21,860 bases of DNA from JAKFWF01 sp031401535 (lineage in GTDB: Bacteria > Pseudomonadota > Alphaproteobacteria > Rhizobiales > Hyphomicrobiaceae). The notes under the pieces were generated by a model. The model ran no database searches, had not been told where the DNA came from, and saw nothing but the letters and a program-made list of their open reading frames with translations. Below are positions 1-7,333 of the stretch, piece by piece. How positions within the stretch are numbered: position 1 is the first letter of the stretch; each line of letters opens with the position of its first letter. The stretch covers positions 1 through 21,860 of the forward strand of contig JANNRP010000021.1 of NCBI GenBank assembly GCA_031401535.1, written 5' to 3'. A program made the translations under genes and the position numbers.

Positions 1-1907
1 GTATTAAGTGAGCGGGCTGCGTTGCTGCCCTCCACAGCGTGGTCGATTAGCGTGCTGTTGATTTGGGGCTGCAGTAGAGCTTTAAGCGCTTGTGGCCGTA
101 TCGGCCGCACGAGATAACCATCGAATCCCATGCTGCGGAAATCCGCCAAATTGCTGCGGCCAAGGCTGCCCAGCAGCACAATTCCGCGCACTATTTTGGG
201 AGCCGCTGCCCGCCGTGCTTCAGTCAAAATACGACTGCCAAGCGATGGCAATTCATCGGCATCGATAAGGATTAGATCGACGGGTTGGCCGGAGGCAGCC
301 GCCATCTCGAAGTGCTCGGCCGGATCGTCGGCGTTCAACTCATCGACTGCAAGTCCTAGATACCCCAACGTTGTCGCAAGTGCGCGCCGTTCGATCAGTC
401 GATCGAGAAAGAGCGCCGCCCGCTTTGGCACTTCTGAGCGAGGCTCAAGTGGCAGCTCACGGAGGCCTTCGATTTCCTTTCCTCTTTCGGCGGCTGCAGT
501 AAGGGACTGTGCTGCTGTTGGCAAACTCAATGCTGCAGTAAACGTTGCGCCGCGCCCGATCGTGCTTTCCACACTGATATCGCCACCCATGGCCTGTGCC
601 AGCCTGCGAGAGATGGCCAGTCCAAGCCCGGTACCGCCGTGTCGCCGACCGATCTGCTGGTCGGACTGCTCGAATTCTGAGAAAATGGTGCGGAGCGCCG
701 CATGACTGATCCCGACGCCCGTGTCCTTGACACACAGCAGAACTTGGCCGCTAGCGCGCGCGCGCGATACCGAAATGAGAACTCCACCACGATCGGTGAA
801 TTTGACGGCATTGGAAATCAGGTTGAGCAGAATTTGACGTATTCGTATTTCATCGCCAATGACTAGAGCTTCAAGTTCTGGATTGAACGTCCAGGCGATT
901 TCAAGGCCCTTCTCGTGGGCTCGTGGCGTGAGAAGTTCTACGGCACCTTGAACGCAGGCTTCCAGTGCGAAGGCAGATTTTTGAAGTGCCAGTTTTCCCG
1001 CTTCGATTTTCGAAAAATCGAGGATCTCATCAATCAGCGCCAAGAGCGTCCGCGCTGATTGGTTGACCGCGCGGATATAGGTCTGCTGCTCCGATGAGAG
1101 TTGTGTATCAGTGAGCAGATCGGCCATACCTAGTATGCCATTCATGGGCGTTCGGATTTCGTGGCTCATGGCGGCGAGGAAGCGCGACTTGGCTCGGTTG
1201 GCCGCTTCCGCTTGGTCACGTGCATGGCTCAGCTCGCTCGCTGTCTGTCGTGCCTGGGTGATGTCGCGGCCAACCGTCTGCACGTCGAACATCTGGCCGT
1301 CAGCCGAAGGTACGTCGTGTTCGTGCCAAGCGAACCAGCGCGGCCCATCGACGGTTACGATGCAACTTTCGAGACGGCGGAAGCGGATCAACACTGCGTC
1401 GGCGTCAGAACTCAAAGCCGGTGCGATATCGGCAGCACCGTGTTCTACCAGCGACGGTGCGAAATCAGTGCCGAGGACGTTCTCAACAGTAACACCGAAG
1501 GCACGGCAGAAGGCAGCGTTGACGAATGTGAGCATTCGATTGGCGTCACGCCGGAAAATGACATCGGCTTGGGTATCCAGCAGACTGCGATAGCGGAGTT
1601 CGTTCTCTCGCAGTAGCCATTGCATGTCCTGCAGCTGCTCGATGCGCTGATCCATGTGATCCATGGGTCTGCTTCTGTGCTGGTGTTCGGGGGGCGCGGC
1701 TGCAAACCTCCATACCATCACCGAGCATCCAAGAGCCGAGACGGCCATCAAAAATTGTACAACGGGGCCAACGCGATCCGGCAGGACGATCGCTGCAACG
1801 GCACCCACCAATAGACACGCCGCCCCTACAGCGATGCCCCGAGCGGTTAGGCCTGTGGAATCACGCAATAATTGCGCAGAATCTGGCAATGGAGCATTTT
1901 CGGTCAC
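1..1907 (-). CDS. Hybrid sensor histidine kinase with receiver domain (3' end cut by window edge)
   Basis: Membrane sensor kinase, read on the minus strand; the frame is open from a GTG at 1907 to the window edge (635 codons seen). An in-frame TAA lies 19 codons upstream, so the 5' end is complete. Order of parts: two hydrophobic segments (about residues 24-43 and 49-67), a PAS/PAC-like region (about 100-225) ending in VGRDITQARQ, a HisKA H-box (MSHEIRTPMNGILGM, phospho-acceptor His249), an HATPase_c domain with VKDTGVGI (Asp395) and GTGLGLAISRRLAQAMGG, and a receiver-like domain (about 498-610). The receiver keeps a candidate phospho-acceptor Asp549 (LILIDADELPS). Only one acidic residue is seen at its start (LFLDRLIER), and Arg601 sits where a Lys is expected (YLVRPIRP). 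A second receiver or Hpt domain could follow beyond the edge. The kinase family is certain; the signal and partner are unknown. No strong ribosome site is visible before the GTG. Confidence 0.93.
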   Translation of the reverse strand, partial: MTENAPLPDSAQLLRDSTGLTARGIAVGAACLLVGAVAAIVLPDRVGPVVQFLMAVSALGCSVMVWRFAAAPPEHQHRSRPMDHMDQRIEQLQDMQWLLRENELRYRSLLDTQADVIFRRDANRMLTFVNAAFCRAFGVTVENVLGTDFAPSLVEHGAADIAPALSSDADAVLIRFRRLESCIVTVDGPRWFAWHEHDVPSADGQMFDVQTVGRDITQARQTASELSHARDQAEAANRAKSRFLAAMSHEIRTPMNGILGMADLLTDTQLSSEQQTYIRAVNQSARTLLALIDEILDFSKIEAGKLALQKSAFALEACVQGAVELLTPRAHEKGLEIAWTFNPELEALVIGDEIRIRQILLNLISNAVKFTDRGGVLISVSRARASGQVLLCVKDTGVGISHAALRTIFSEFEQSDQQIGRRHGGTGLGLAISRRLAQAMGGDISVESTIGRGATFTAALSLPTAAQSLTAAAERGKEIEGLRELPLEPRSEVPKRAALFLDRLIERRALATTLGYLGLAVDELNADDPAEHFEMAAASGQPVDLILIDADELPSLGSRILTEARRAAAPKIVRGIVLLGSLGRSNLADFRSMGFDGYLVRPIRPQALKALLQPQINSTLIDHAVEGSNAARSLN

Positions 1908-1924
1908 AGCAGTCCGTACACGTG

Positions 1925-1959
1925 TTAACGAAGGCGCAGTTTCCCCGCACCCTCGTTAA
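1925..1959. promoter_or_regulatory. TTAACGA inverted repeat upstream of the histidine kinase
   Basis: Arms TTAACGAAGG (1925-1934) and CCCTCGTTAA (1950-1959) are complementary at 9 of 10 positions across a 15-base spacer. A further GGTTAAC lies at 1994-2000. The repeat sits just upstream of the kinase GTG at 1907, where an operator or leader hairpin would be expected. The TTAAC half-sites resemble CtrA-type elements, but the spacing does not match TTAA-N7-TTAA. The structure is seen in the sequence; a role is only inferred. Confidence 0.3.
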
Positions 1960-2031
1960 ACCACGTCGATATTTACGAACGCTTGCAAGGCCTGGTTAAC
2001 AAAGCCTCGCTCAATGTCTGCGTTTGACCAT

Positions 2032-3156
2032 TCATGCCTTGGTGCCGGCTGACGCTAAGTGCCGACGTGCCGGATCCCACGACTTGATACCGACGCGACG
2101 ATATTGCGGCGGCATCGGAATCTCAGCACCGAGTTTGTAGGCGGCGTGCCAGCCCCAATGCGGGTCGTCGAGAAAGCCGCGAGCAATCGCAATCATATCT
2201 GCGCGACCGTCGGCAACAATCGCCTCTGCCTGTTCGGCCTCTGTGATCATGCCGACCGCCATTACCGGCATTCCGATCTTTTGCTTGATTGCGGTCGCGA
2301 ACGGCACCTGGAAACCGGGCGCTACGGGCGGCTTGATGTTGAGATCAATACCGCCGGTCGAGACATCGATGAAGTCGCAGCCCAGATCCTTCAGGCGTGC
2401 TGCAAAGACCAGCGTGTCATCGAGACTCCACGCTCCATCGACCCAATCGACGGCTGATATCCGTATGCCGAGTGGCTTGGTTGCAGGCCAGGCCGCGCGC
2501 ATTGCGCTGAATACATCAAGCGGCAGCCGCATCCTGTTCTCAAGGCTGCCGCCATAGGCGTCTGTGCGCTTGTTCGAGTGCGGTGACAGAAATTGATGCA
2601 GAAGATAGCCGTGAGCGCCATGTGCTTCGGCGAGATCAAAGCCCAACCGCGCAGCGCGCGTGGTCGCGCTGGCGAACTGGCCGGGAAGTGCTGCAATCTC
2701 ATCAAGCGTAAAGGCCTGCGGTACATGCCAACCGTCAGAAAATGCAATCGCCGATGGTGATTTGGTCGGCCATGGCTTTTCCAGTTCGGGCTCGTTCAAC
2801 TGCGCCCCTTCCCACGGGCGCTTCGCAGACGCTTTGCGGCCGGCATGGCCGAGTTGAATGCCAAGTTTCGCGGTACCGCGTTTGCGGCAAGCGTCGACGA
2901 CGATCTTGAGGGCCGCTTCATTGGCGTCTGAATACAGGCCAACGCAACCATGGGTGATGCGGCCTTCGCGTGCGACGTGGGTTGCCTCGACGATGAGCAG
3001 AGCAGCACCCGAATTAGCCAGCGTGCCTAAGTGCATCATGTGCCAATCGTTCATCGAGCCATCATCGGCGCTATATTGGCACATGGGCGATACGACCAGC
3101 CGGTTGTCGAGTTTGAGATCGCGCATGGTGTAGGGGGAAAAAAGATGGCTCGACAT
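2032..3156 (-). CDS. NADH:flavin oxidoreductase, old yellow enzyme family (YqjM-like)
   Basis: FMN-dependent ene-reductase that reduces activated C=C bonds, such as enones, with NAD(P)H; cytoplasmic. The 374-residue TIM-barrel protein has the YqjM-type signature: Cys26 in SPMCQYSA with Tyr28, Gln101 in IQLGHAGRKAS, His179/His182 in EAHGAHGYLLHQFLSPHSN, then the NKRTDAYGGSLENR block. The C-terminal flavin phosphate-binding part reads IAIARGFLDDPHW. The ATG at 3156 is preferred because GGAG stands about 8 bases before it; a GTG 24 bases upstream is in frame but the SD lies inside that extension. The first residues (MSSHLFSPYTMRDLKLDNRLVV) then align with the usual family start. The gene follows benE on the same strand after about 75 bases, so partial co-transcription is possible. 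The physiological substrate cannot be told from sequence; xenobiotic or oxidative-stress roles are usual in the family. Confidence 0.94.
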   Translation of the reverse strand: MSSHLFSPYTMRDLKLDNRLVVSPMCQYSADDGSMNDWHMMHLGTLANSGAALLIVEATHVAREGRITHGCVGLYSDANEAALKIVVDACRKRGTAKLGIQLGHAGRKASAKRPWEGAQLNEPELEKPWPTKSPSAIAFSDGWHVPQAFTLDEIAALPGQFASATTRAARLGFDLAEAHGAHGYLLHQFLSPHSNKRTDAYGGSLENRMRLPLDVFSAMRAAWPATKPLGIRISAVDWVDGAWSLDDTLVFAARLKDLGCDFIDVSTGGIDLNIKPPVAPGFQVPFATAIKQKIGMPVMAVGMITEAEQAEAIVADGRADMIAIARGFLDDPHWGWHAAYKLGAEIPMPPQYRRVGIKSWDPARRHLASAGTKA

Positions 3157-3200
3157 GTTTGGCTCCAGCAAGGACTGCACATGGATTGTTTCTAGTCGGA

Positions 3201-3230
3201 GTTAGTTCGTGAGATCAAGACTAACGAACT
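3201..3230. promoter_or_regulatory. Inverted repeat between BenE-family and OYE genes
   Basis: AGTTCGT (3204-3210) and ACGAACT (3224-3230) are perfect inverted repeats with a 13-base spacer. An alternative overlapping pairing is GTTAGT (3201-3206) with ACTAAC (3220-3225). The repeat begins directly after the stop codon of the upstream transporter gene and lies about 45-75 bases before the OYE start. It could be an operator for an OYE regulator or a weak 3' hairpin of the transporter mRNA. No T-run follows on the minus strand, so a classical terminator is unlikely. Confidence 0.3.
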
Positions 3231-4391
3231 TTAAGCTGGGTTGCGGATTCTGCGGGCCACAATATCGAGCCCGACTACGGCGAGGCCAGCGATGAGTCCC
3301 CAGAACGCTGCGCCTATCCCTGCAACGGTTGTCCCCGATGCGGTAACGACAAATGTCACTACGGCCGCGAAACGTCGCTGCTCATCGCCGAGCGCCTGCC
3401 CCAAAGCGCCGGTTAACGAGCCGATCAGTCCTAGGCCAGCGATTGTTTTCATCAGCGCGGGCGGAAACGCTGCGAACAAGGCCACGATCGATGCACCGCA
3501 TGCAGCAATCGCGAGATAGACGACACCATAGGCGATCCCGGTCAACCAACGTTTCGACGGATCGGGATGGGCGTCGGGGCCGGTGCAAATCGCGGCTGTG
3601 ATTGCCGCCAAATTGACTGTGTGCGCGCCAATCGGTGCGGTCAGAACCGAGGCAAGTCCAGTAACGGTGAGACATGAACTCATCGGCACTGGGTACCCAG
3701 CAGCACGCAGCACGGTAGCCCCCGGAAGGTTTTGCGAGGCCATGGTGACGAGGTAAAGCGGCACGGCCAGTCCGATCAGAATGGCTGGATCGAAGGTCGG
3801 CCTGATCAAAGTCAGCTGCGGTACCGTGAAGCCGATGGAGCTGGAAGCGAATGCGCCGGAATATAAGGCTAACGCTATCGCGCCCGCCATCACGGCCATC
3901 ATCGCTATCGATGGGCTCCAAAGCCGCAGCAGAAGAAATAGGCCGATCAGCGGAAGTACGATCTCGGGGGCAATTGCAACGCTCTCGAACATCGCGGTGA
4001 CGAAGCGGACCAGGACACCAGCCAGCATCGCTGATGCGATCGCCACGGGGATACGTTCGATCAGTCGGCCTAATGGCGTGATCGCGGCAGTGAGCAGGAT
4101 CAATAGGCCAGCAACGACAAAGGCACCGCTCGCGGCTGCCAGTCCAACGCCAGTTGTGGCGGCAATGACAGCAGCGCCTGGGGTTGACCATGCCGTGATT
4201 ACCGGAATGCGGTGCCAAGCACTCAACACTATGCTGGTAACAGCCATTGAGAGCGCAAGACCTGTGACCCACGATGTCGTTTCGGATTGCGAGGCGCCCA
4301 CGGCGGCTGCTGCTGCCAAAACGACGGCGAGGGCACCGGCGATGCCAACGAAAGCAGCAACAATCGCAGCGGTGATCACAGACAGGCGCAT
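3231..4391 (-). CDS. benE: BenE-family (benzoate/H+ symporter-like) membrane transporter
   Basis: Polytopic inner-membrane protein, 386 residues, close to the family size of about 390, with around 10-12 hydrophobic helices. It has the family features TAWSTPGAAVIAA (about residues 67-79), a mid-protein ASQNLPGATVLRAAGY segment, and GAHTVNLAAITAAICTGPDAH (about 255-275); these fit the BenE family, which belongs to the wider nucleobase/ascorbate transporter-like fold. Benzoate uptake was shown for the founding member, but no benzoate catabolic gene is seen here, so the substrate is open. The ATG at 4391 is chosen because GGAAG stands 7 bases before it; a TTG at 4439 would give a longer, polar N-terminus. 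It follows the M15 peptidase gene with a 51-base gap (3 bases if the TTG start is used), so the two are probably co-transcribed. The gene symbol refers to the family, not to proven function. Confidence 0.88.
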   Translation of the reverse strand: MRLSVITAAIVAAFVGIAGALAVVLAAAAAVGASQSETTSWVTGLALSMAVTSIVLSAWHRIPVITAWSTPGAAVIAATTGVGLAAASGAFVVAGLLILLTAAITPLGRLIERIPVAIASAMLAGVLVRFVTAMFESVAIAPEIVLPLIGLFLLLRLWSPSIAMMAVMAGAIALALYSGAFASSSIGFTVPQLTLIRPTFDPAILIGLAVPLYLVTMASQNLPGATVLRAAGYPVPMSSCLTVTGLASVLTAPIGAHTVNLAAITAAICTGPDAHPDPSKRWLTGIAYGVVYLAIAACGASIVALFAAFPPALMKTIAGLGLIGSLTGALGQALGDEQRRFAAVVTFVVTASGTTVAGIGAAFWGLIAGLAVVGLDIVARRIRNPA

Positions 4392-4442
4392 CGCTTGCTT
4401 CCGTAAAGTGTGTGGGATGAGGATTGGATGCGAGGGCAATTG

Positions 4443-5240
4443 TCAGGGCTTGGCGGTCGCTGCAGTGGTGGGTGTCAGCAGTTCAGGGCGGTACTCGAAA
4501 TGCATGGTGTCGTAGTGCCACCATTTGCCGCCCCAGATAAAACCGTGATTTTCAAAGATTCTCACGATTTCTATCGGAATCTTGCTCTGATATGCCGCCG
4601 TTCCCGCCGTGCTCCAACGCCAATAGTGCGCAGCCTTTGTCGCGATGTCGATCGCGATTCCATAGCCGTGTGCGCTTAGTTGTGATGTGCCAGCGATTGA
4701 GCGGCAAATATACGTGCCCTCGGATGGCTTGAGGTAGATATCGAACGACGTCGGCAAGTCATCGAGTGCGCGGCTCACAGCGGTGAGTTTCTCCGCCACG
4801 CCGTTGACTTTGGTTACGCGCAACCTCTGGCCTGATTTTTTTGGCAGCCACACCACGTCGACCAAGTTGGCGTCCACCTGCCCTTTCCTGCAGTCGCCAT
4901 ACATTTTGGAGAAGAAGGCGTTGTTGCGCGCTCGCCCGGGGTCGGAATTTACCGCCGGTGGTTTGGTTGGTTCGCCTAACGGGTAGGCGATCGTAAACAT
5001 GTCTTTGATATCCGGATCGGCGAGCCACTGGGCGTGAGACTTCTCGCCCCGGCCATCGTCGATCGTCATTCGCGTCCCATCGTTCCAGACCAGAATGTTA
5101 TCTTCAATGCGGGCCAAGTGTTCGGGGTAGGCGGCCAGTAACCGCTCGGTGTTCGTTTGAGCATTTGCGTCAAATATCACCGGTCCGAGCCCCAGCACGA
5201 CTAGAAGGCAAAATGCGGCGAATTTCATGCATGATGTCAT
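4443..5240 (-). CDS. Secreted M15-family zinc peptidase (VanY/endolysin-like)
   Basis: Predicted exported peptidoglycan peptidase of 265 residues. A signal peptide is clear (hydrophobic residues about 6-23, likely cleavage after ANA at 27). The catalytic region lies in the C-terminal third: SAHGYGIAIDIA gives His191 and Asp198, and WHYDTMHFEYRPELL gives Asp244 and His247, matching the M15 pattern SxHxxGxAxD ... DxxH. The family cleaves D-Ala-D-Ala or L-Ala-D-Glu bonds in the wall; which bond cannot be told here. The N-terminal 150 residues are lineage-specific and contain two Cys (Cys117 and Cys179) that could pair in the periplasm. The ATG at 5240 with GGTGGA upstream gives a normal signal peptide; a TTG at 5285 would add 15 charged residues before it, and an ATG at 5228 is also possible. 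The gene is divergent from ppx and upstream of the BenE-family gene. Confidence 0.88.
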   Translation of the reverse strand: MTSCMKFAAFCLLVVLGLGPVIFDANAQTNTERLLAAYPEHLARIEDNILVWNDGTRMTIDDGRGEKSHAQWLADPDIKDMFTIAYPLGEPTKPPAVNSDPGRARNNAFFSKMYGDCRKGQVDANLVDVVWLPKKSGQRLRVTKVNGVAEKLTAVSRALDDLPTSFDIYLKPSEGTYICRSIAGTSQLSAHGYGIAIDIATKAAHYWRWSTAGTAAYQSKIPIEIVRIFENHGFIWGGKWWHYDTMHFEYRPELLTPTTAATAKP

Positions 5241-5341
5241 CCGGGATCCACCGTTTAGCCTATGTAGCCGTGTCGACTTGTTCAATGCTGCTGACCTGAT
5301 AGAGTATGATCAAGGATAGGCCAGACAATTGCCTGAAGACA

Positions 5342-5374
5342 GGGCTTATCGCGGCAAAGTGCTGCGATAAGCCC
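5342..5374. promoter_or_regulatory. Strong perfect hairpin in the divergent region between peptidase and ppx genes
   Basis: GGGCTTATCGC (5342-5352) is perfectly complementary to GCGATAAGCCC (5364-5374). The stem continues inward with one G-U pair and GCA/TGC, giving about 15 paired positions round an AAG loop. No T-run follows on either strand, which argues against a simple Rho-independent terminator. The hairpin lies about 100 bases from each of the two divergent starts, in a 231-base region (5241-5471) with no other gene. It may be a structured leader of ppx, a large dyad operator or a transcription block between the two units. Confidence 0.5.
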
Positions 5375-5471
5375 AACGCCAGGCGCTGGGGACGATGCGG
5401 TGCAAGGAGCTGACGACGACCACAGGTCGGGCGGCGCGCAGGGGCGCGTACCTACGGCCAACGATACCGTC

Positions 5472-6575
5472 ATGACAGGCGGCACTTTGGCGCGTGCGAT
5501 ACGCCGTGCCGATAATGTATCGAATGGCCGTTCGTCGAGCGATTCCTATGCTGCTCTCGATCTTGGCACCAATAACTGCAGGCTGCTCGTCGCCAAACCG
5601 TCACGCCGAGGCTTTCAGGTCGTAGATGCTTTTTCGCGCATCATTCGGTTGGGCGAGGGGGTCAGTACCAGCGGTCGGCTTTCGGACGCCGCGATTGGCC
5701 GCACGATCGATGCGTTGCGGGTGTGTGCGTCAAAGATCGCCCGTCACCGCGCGGACCGGTATCGTTTGGTCGCTACCGAGGCATGCCGGGTCGCGCAAAA
5801 CGGTGCGGAGTTCCTGGCGCGCGTCCATCGCGAAACAGGGCTCGATATCGAACTTCTGTCACGGGAAGAGGAGGCAAAACTTGCTGTGTCGGGTTGCGCG
5901 TCCCTGCTCGACACCACCTCAGATCTGGCGCTCGTTTTTGACATCGGTGGAGGCTCGTCTGAGCTCATCTGGCTCGATCTCACTCGTCGCAAGGGGCTGT
6001 GGCGCAAGTCTATGGCGGACCGGCTTGAGGCGCACGCCTGTATCGCTGCCTGGACGTCATTGCCGGTTGGTGTCGTCAATTTGGCAGACCGCTTCGGCGG
6101 ACGCGACGTTTCCAGTGACGGTTTCGAGGCGATGGTCGACGACGTCACCAAGCTGCTCGTGCCGTTCGAGGCCGAACATGGCTTCGCTAAGCGATTGGCG
6201 CATGAACGGGTGCATCTCTTGGGCACATCTGGAACGGTAACGACGTTGGCGGGCATCCAGTTGGGCTTGCCGCGTTACGACCGATCGCGGGTAGATGGCT
6301 GCTGGCTCGCCACCGACGATATCCGCGCGGTCACCTATGACCTCGTCGGAAAAACGTATGACCAGCGGGTCGCCGAGCCGTGCATCGGCCGCGACCGGGC
6401 AGATCTGGTGTTGGCCGGTTGTGCTATTCTCGAAGCGTTGATGCGGATGTGGCCAGCTGAACGTCTGCGTGTCGCCGATCGTGGCTTGCGCGAAGGTATA
6501 TTGGCGACGTTGATGTCAGAAGACGGCTATCATCGCAGCGGCAACGGTACCGGCAACGGCCGGGCGGGGCGTTAA
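5472..6575 (+). CDS. ppx: Ppx/GppA-family phosphatase (exopolyphosphatase / pppGpp phosphatase)
   Basis: Hydrolyses terminal phosphates of inorganic polyphosphate and/or converts pppGpp to ppGpp; sequence alone does not separate the two. It belongs to the ASKHA (actin/Hsp70) fold: phosphate-1 loop ALDLGTNNCRLLVA (about residues 28-41), REEEAKLAVSG with the usual catalytic Glu (about 131-141), phosphate-2 loop FDIGGGSSELIW (about 156-167), and LGTSGTVTTLAG (about 250-261). At 367 residues it lacks the C-terminal HD-like domains of the 513-residue E. coli Ppx, as is common for alphaproteobacterial members beside rlmE. The ATG at 5472 has no clear SD; an in-frame GTG at 5400 has GGGGA 7 bases before it and would add 24 residues of poor coding quality, so the start is uncertain. 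The Gly/Asn-rich tail is not conserved. rlmE follows after 29 bases. Confidence 0.93.
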   Translation: MTGGTLARAIRRADNVSNGRSSSDSYAALDLGTNNCRLLVAKPSRRGFQVVDAFSRIIRLGEGVSTSGRLSDAAIGRTIDALRVCASKIARHRADRYRLVATEACRVAQNGAEFLARVHRETGLDIELLSREEEAKLAVSGCASLLDTTSDLALVFDIGGGSSELIWLDLTRRKGLWRKSMADRLEAHACIAAWTSLPVGVVNLADRFGGRDVSSDGFEAMVDDVTKLLVPFEAEHGFAKRLAHERVHLLGTSGTVTTLAGIQLGLPRYDRSRVDGCWLATDDIRAVTYDLVGKTYDQRVAEPCIGRDRADLVLAGCAILEALMRMWPAERLRVADRGLREGILATLMSEDGYHRSGNGTGNGRAGR

Positions 6576-6604
6576 ACCCGCTGTTTAGAACAGGCAAAGA
6601 CTTT

Positions 6605-7327
6605 ATGGCAAAAATATCGAGACACGGCGGCTCGGGCGGTCCTGAGATCGGGCAGCGGCAGCTCAAAGTGCGGGTGAAATCTGCCAAAAAACGCACGCTG
6701 GCATCGCGCCGTTGGCTTGAGCGCCAACTCAATGATCCGTACGTGGCAGCGGCAAAGCGTGAAGGCTGGCGGTCACGTGCGGCCTACAAACTGATTGAGT
6801 TGGACGACAAGTTGAACATCCTGAAACCGGGACTGCGGGTCCTGGATCTTGGTGCAGCGCCGGGCGGTTGGGCGCAGGTCAGCGCTGAGCGTGTGCGTTC
6901 AACCGAAGGTATGGGCTGCCAAGGCCAGGTTGTCGCGATCGATATCAGCGAAATGGAGGCTGTTCCCGGCGTCGAAATCTTGCATCTGGATTTCATGGAT
7001 GATGAGGCACCTGTGCGATTGAAGGCGCTACTGCGTGGTGGTCGGGCTGACATTGTTTTGTCGGATATGGCGGCACCCTCGGTCGGTCATGCCAAAACTG
7101 ACCACATGCGCATCATGGGTCTGGCCGAAGCTGCAGGCGCATTCGCGGCCGAAGTGCTGGCGCCAGGCGGTGCCTTTATCGCCAAGGTGCTGCAGGGCGG
7201 CACTGAACGTGAATTGCTCGATCAGCTGAAACGCGATTTCGTGGCCGTCAAACACGTGAAACCGCCTGCCAGCCGGTCGGACAGCGCCGAACTTTATGTC
7301 GTTGCCACAGGCTTTCGGAAAGTCTGA
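6605..7327 (+). CDS. rlmE: 23S rRNA (uridine-2552-2'-O)-methyltransferase RlmE (FtsJ/RrmJ)
   Basis: SAM-dependent methyltransferase that modifies U2552 in the A-loop of 23S rRNA during late 50S assembly. The 240-residue protein has a basic N-terminal extension of about 25 residues relative to the E. coli enzyme, then WRSRAAYKLIELDDK, SAM motif I VLDLGAAPGGWAQ (79-91) and VVAIDISEM. The catalytic tetrad K-D-K-E is complete: Lys62, Asp154 (VLSDMAAPS), Lys194 (FIAKVLQGG) and Glu229 (SAELYVVA), with spacing that matches E. coli Lys38-Asp124-Lys164-Glu199. The ATG at 6605 is the natural start. It lies 29 bases after ppx and 6 bases before the EamA gene, which points to one operon. The ppx-rlmE pairing is common in alphaproteobacteria and supports both calls. 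Confidence 0.97.
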   Translation: MAKISRHGGSGGPEIGQRQLKVRVKSAKKRTLASRRWLERQLNDPYVAAAKREGWRSRAAYKLIELDDKLNILKPGLRVLDLGAAPGGWAQVSAERVRSTEGMGCQGQVVAIDISEMEAVPGVEILHLDFMDDEAPVRLKALLRGGRADIVLSDMAAPSVGHAKTDHMRIMGLAEAAGAFAAEVLAPGGAFIAKVLQGGTERELLDQLKRDFVAVKHVKPPASRSDSAELYVVATGFRKV

Positions 7328-7333
7328 GCTGGA

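Noticed and set aside
130..705. Long plus-strand open frame opposite the histidine kinase
   Set aside because: It is the antisense of the HATPase and receiver region; its Ser/Arg/Pro-rich translation has no domain, whereas the minus strand gives clear kinase motifs.
1111..1616. Plus-strand open frames opposite the PAS and H-box region
   Set aside because: They are shadows of the kinase frame; no ribosome site or family features.
3382..4515. Overlapping open frames on both strands across the BenE-family gene
   Set aside because: The transporter frame has membrane helices and family motifs; the others read Arg/His- or Ala/Thr-rich nonsense.
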